NCBI RefSeq assembly: GCF_014196615.1
Contig: NZ_JACIDY010000003.1
Span: forward strand, 186,001 to 250,000
Source: Novosphingobium fluoreni
Lineage (GTDB): Bacteria > Pseudomonadota > Alphaproteobacteria > Sphingomonadales > Sphingomonadaceae
Direction of reading: 5' to 3'
DNA length: 64,000 nucleotides
In this document: piece by piece, positions 63,082 through 64,000 of the stretch
Layout: each line of letters starts with the position of its first letter
Numbering within the stretch: position 1 is the stretch's first letter
Position numbers and translations under genes: made by a program
Notes under the pieces: generated by a model
Seen by the model: only the letters and a program-made list of their open reading frames with translations
Databases searched by the model: none
What the model was told of the DNA's origin: nothing

Positions 63082-64000
63082 TTACAGATAGCTTTCCAGT
63101 GGCAGCTTTGAGAGCGCGGCGACGATTACGCGGCTGATGATCGAAGTTCCCGGCTCCGTCGTCTCACACTCCGTATCGTCGTCACGATCGTCGAACCAGC
63201 AGGTCATTCCGCTCTCCGTGAGCGAAAGCCGATAGACGTTGCCTTCGATATCCTGGTCGAATGAATGAGTCATTGCCTTTGCCAGCGGGGGCGATTCGAT
63301 CAGGAATCCCATTTCGGTATTCAGGCGCACCGATCGCGGGTCGAAGTTGGCAGAGCCGATATAGACCTGCCGCCCATCCACCACGATCGCTTTGGCATGC
63401 AGGCTGCGGCCGTCCGCTCGGAACGACCGCGCCCTGGCAGAGCGTGTCCGCACGAATTTGCGCGCGGTCTTGGGCTTGTCGTCCGGCGCGGGCATTTCGA
63501 ACAGGCGCACACCCCCGCGCAGCAGTGCCCGCCGCCTTGGCGCGTAGCCGGTATGGACGAAGCCTACGTCCGTTGCCGCGAACGAATTGGTCAGGACGCG
63601 GATCGCCACGCCCCCCTGCCCCAGCGTGGCCAGTTCGTGCGTGCCCTGCGCCGTCGGCACGAAATAGCCTGAGATCACATCCAGCTGTCTCTCCGGCAGA
63701 TCGAGGCAGGCCGGCATGAGCGCGCGCAAATCGATCGGGCCGGTGCGCGATCCGGAGTGAATATAATCGTGATTCACGAGCTTCACGCAAGCCCACGTCA
63801 TGGTGACGGTGCCGTCGATCAGCTCGCCAAACAGTTTGCGCGACTGGACCGCCTCGCGATATCGCTCGGCCCGCTCGCTGCCGGCGAGATTTGCCGCCGC
63901 CGCCTTCACCTTCTGGACGCGCGAGGGCTTGGGGTGGCGCACGATGTCGCCGACGGGCCGCACGTCCGGCCCGTTCCAGTAGCCGTCAAACGCTTTGGAG
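63082..64000 (-). CDS. Phospholipase D / cardiolipin synthase family protein, N-terminus missing at window edge
   Basis: About 306 C-terminal residues of a PLD-superfamily protein; the beginning, with the first HKD motif, lies right of the window. Visible are FDGYWNGPDVRPVGDI (the FDxYWN motif shared by YmdC/ClsC-like enzymes), QLDVISGYFVPTAQGTHEL, and the second catalytic motif LHAKAIVVDGRQVYIGSANF with the HxK and downstream Asp. The protein ends ISRVIVAALSKLPLESYL. Cardiolipin synthesis or related phosphatidyl transfer is likely. The frame continues to the edge, so no start is given here. It is convergent with the fasciclin gene. Confidence 0.88.
   Translation of the reverse strand, partial: SKAFDGYWNGPDVRPVGDIVRHPKPSRVQKVKAAAANLAGSERAERYREAVQSRKLFGELIDGTVTMTWACVKLVNHDYIHSGSRTGPIDLRALMPACLDLPERQLDVISGYFVPTAQGTHELATLGQGGVAIRVLTNSFAATDVGFVHTGYAPRRRALLRGGVRLFEMPAPDDKPKTARKFVRTRSARARSFRADGRSLHAKAIVVDGRQVYIGSANFDPRSVRLNTEMGFLIESPPLAKAMTHSFDQDIEGNVYRLSLTESGMTCWFDDRDDDTECETTEPGTSIISRVIVAALSKLPLESYL

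Overview
This 64 kb window is chromosomal DNA from an alphaproteobacterium, most likely a member of the Sphingomonadales (Novosphingobium/Sphingomonas-like). The evidence is high G+C with long antisense shadow frames, the gene order zapA - 6S RNA candidate - 5-formyl-THF cyclo-ligase, the alphaproteobacterial DUF1476 (F1-ATPase inhibitor zeta) - BolA - monothiol glutaredoxin series, SdhE, a carotenoid hydroxylase (CrtZ), and many short secreted Tyr- or Gly-rich proteins. The genus is an inference; no rRNA is present. I see no insertion sequence, prophage, CRISPR array or plasmid gene.

Layout. 1-6.7 kb: leftward central-carbon cluster tkt - gap - MOSC protein - pgk - acyltransferase - class I fba (fba runs off the left edge). 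6.9-8.7 kb: zapA, a 6S RNA candidate, fau, DUF2842, tRNA-Asp. 8.8-12.6 kb: branched-chain 2-oxoacid dehydrogenase genes (E1alpha, E1beta, E2), then thyA and tRNA-Pro. 14-25.7 kb: diguanylate cyclase, recG, a host-attachment-family protein, sdhE, mfd, a membrane glycosyltransferase, an EAL phosphodiesterase, nadK, tRNA-Asn. 26 kb: a probable guanidine-II riboswitch in front of a Gdx/SugE guanidinium exporter. 27-34.6 kb: LuxR-type regulators, a valine-catabolic operon (mmsA, acyl-CoA dehydrogenase, mmsB) with a divergent LysR regulator, DUF3429, crtZ. 35-40 kb: leuC, a 60-residue membrane protein, leuD, DUF1476, bolA, grxD, a Nudix hydrolase and a PilZ protein. 40.7-46.2 kb: a tightly coupled terminal-oxidase operon (lipoprotein CoxII with a cytochrome c domain, a CoxI-CoxIII fusion, a small membrane protein, a CtaG-like factor, a triheme cytochrome c). 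46-52.6 kb: a LuxR solo, tRNA-Arg, the queuosine-precursor transporter, recF, an SGNH lipoprotein esterase, DUF805, typA. 52.9-64 kb: envelope proteins (two Tyr-rich glycine-zipper paralogues around an outer-membrane barrel), a glycosyltransferase, rarA, a DUF885 peptidase-like lipoprotein, tRNA-Thr, a Gly/Pro/Arg-rich secreted protein, a fasciclin lipoprotein, and a phospholipase-D family protein cut by the right edge.

How the genes connect. The bkd complex (8.8-12.6 kb) and the mms operon (27.6-31.2 kb) supply early and late steps of valine degradation. LeuCD build leucine with a [4Fe-4S] isomerase, and the nearby BolA/GrxD pair belongs to Fe-S trafficking. c-di-GMP synthesis (GGEEF protein), breakdown (EAL protein) and sensing (PilZ protein) are all present. 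Mfd, RecG, RecF and RarA form a scattered DNA-repair set. The most unusual part is the oxidase operon: its catalytic subunit is fused to subunit III and has Gln where the K-channel Lys is expected, and a c + c4-like triheme cytochrome is encoded at its end.
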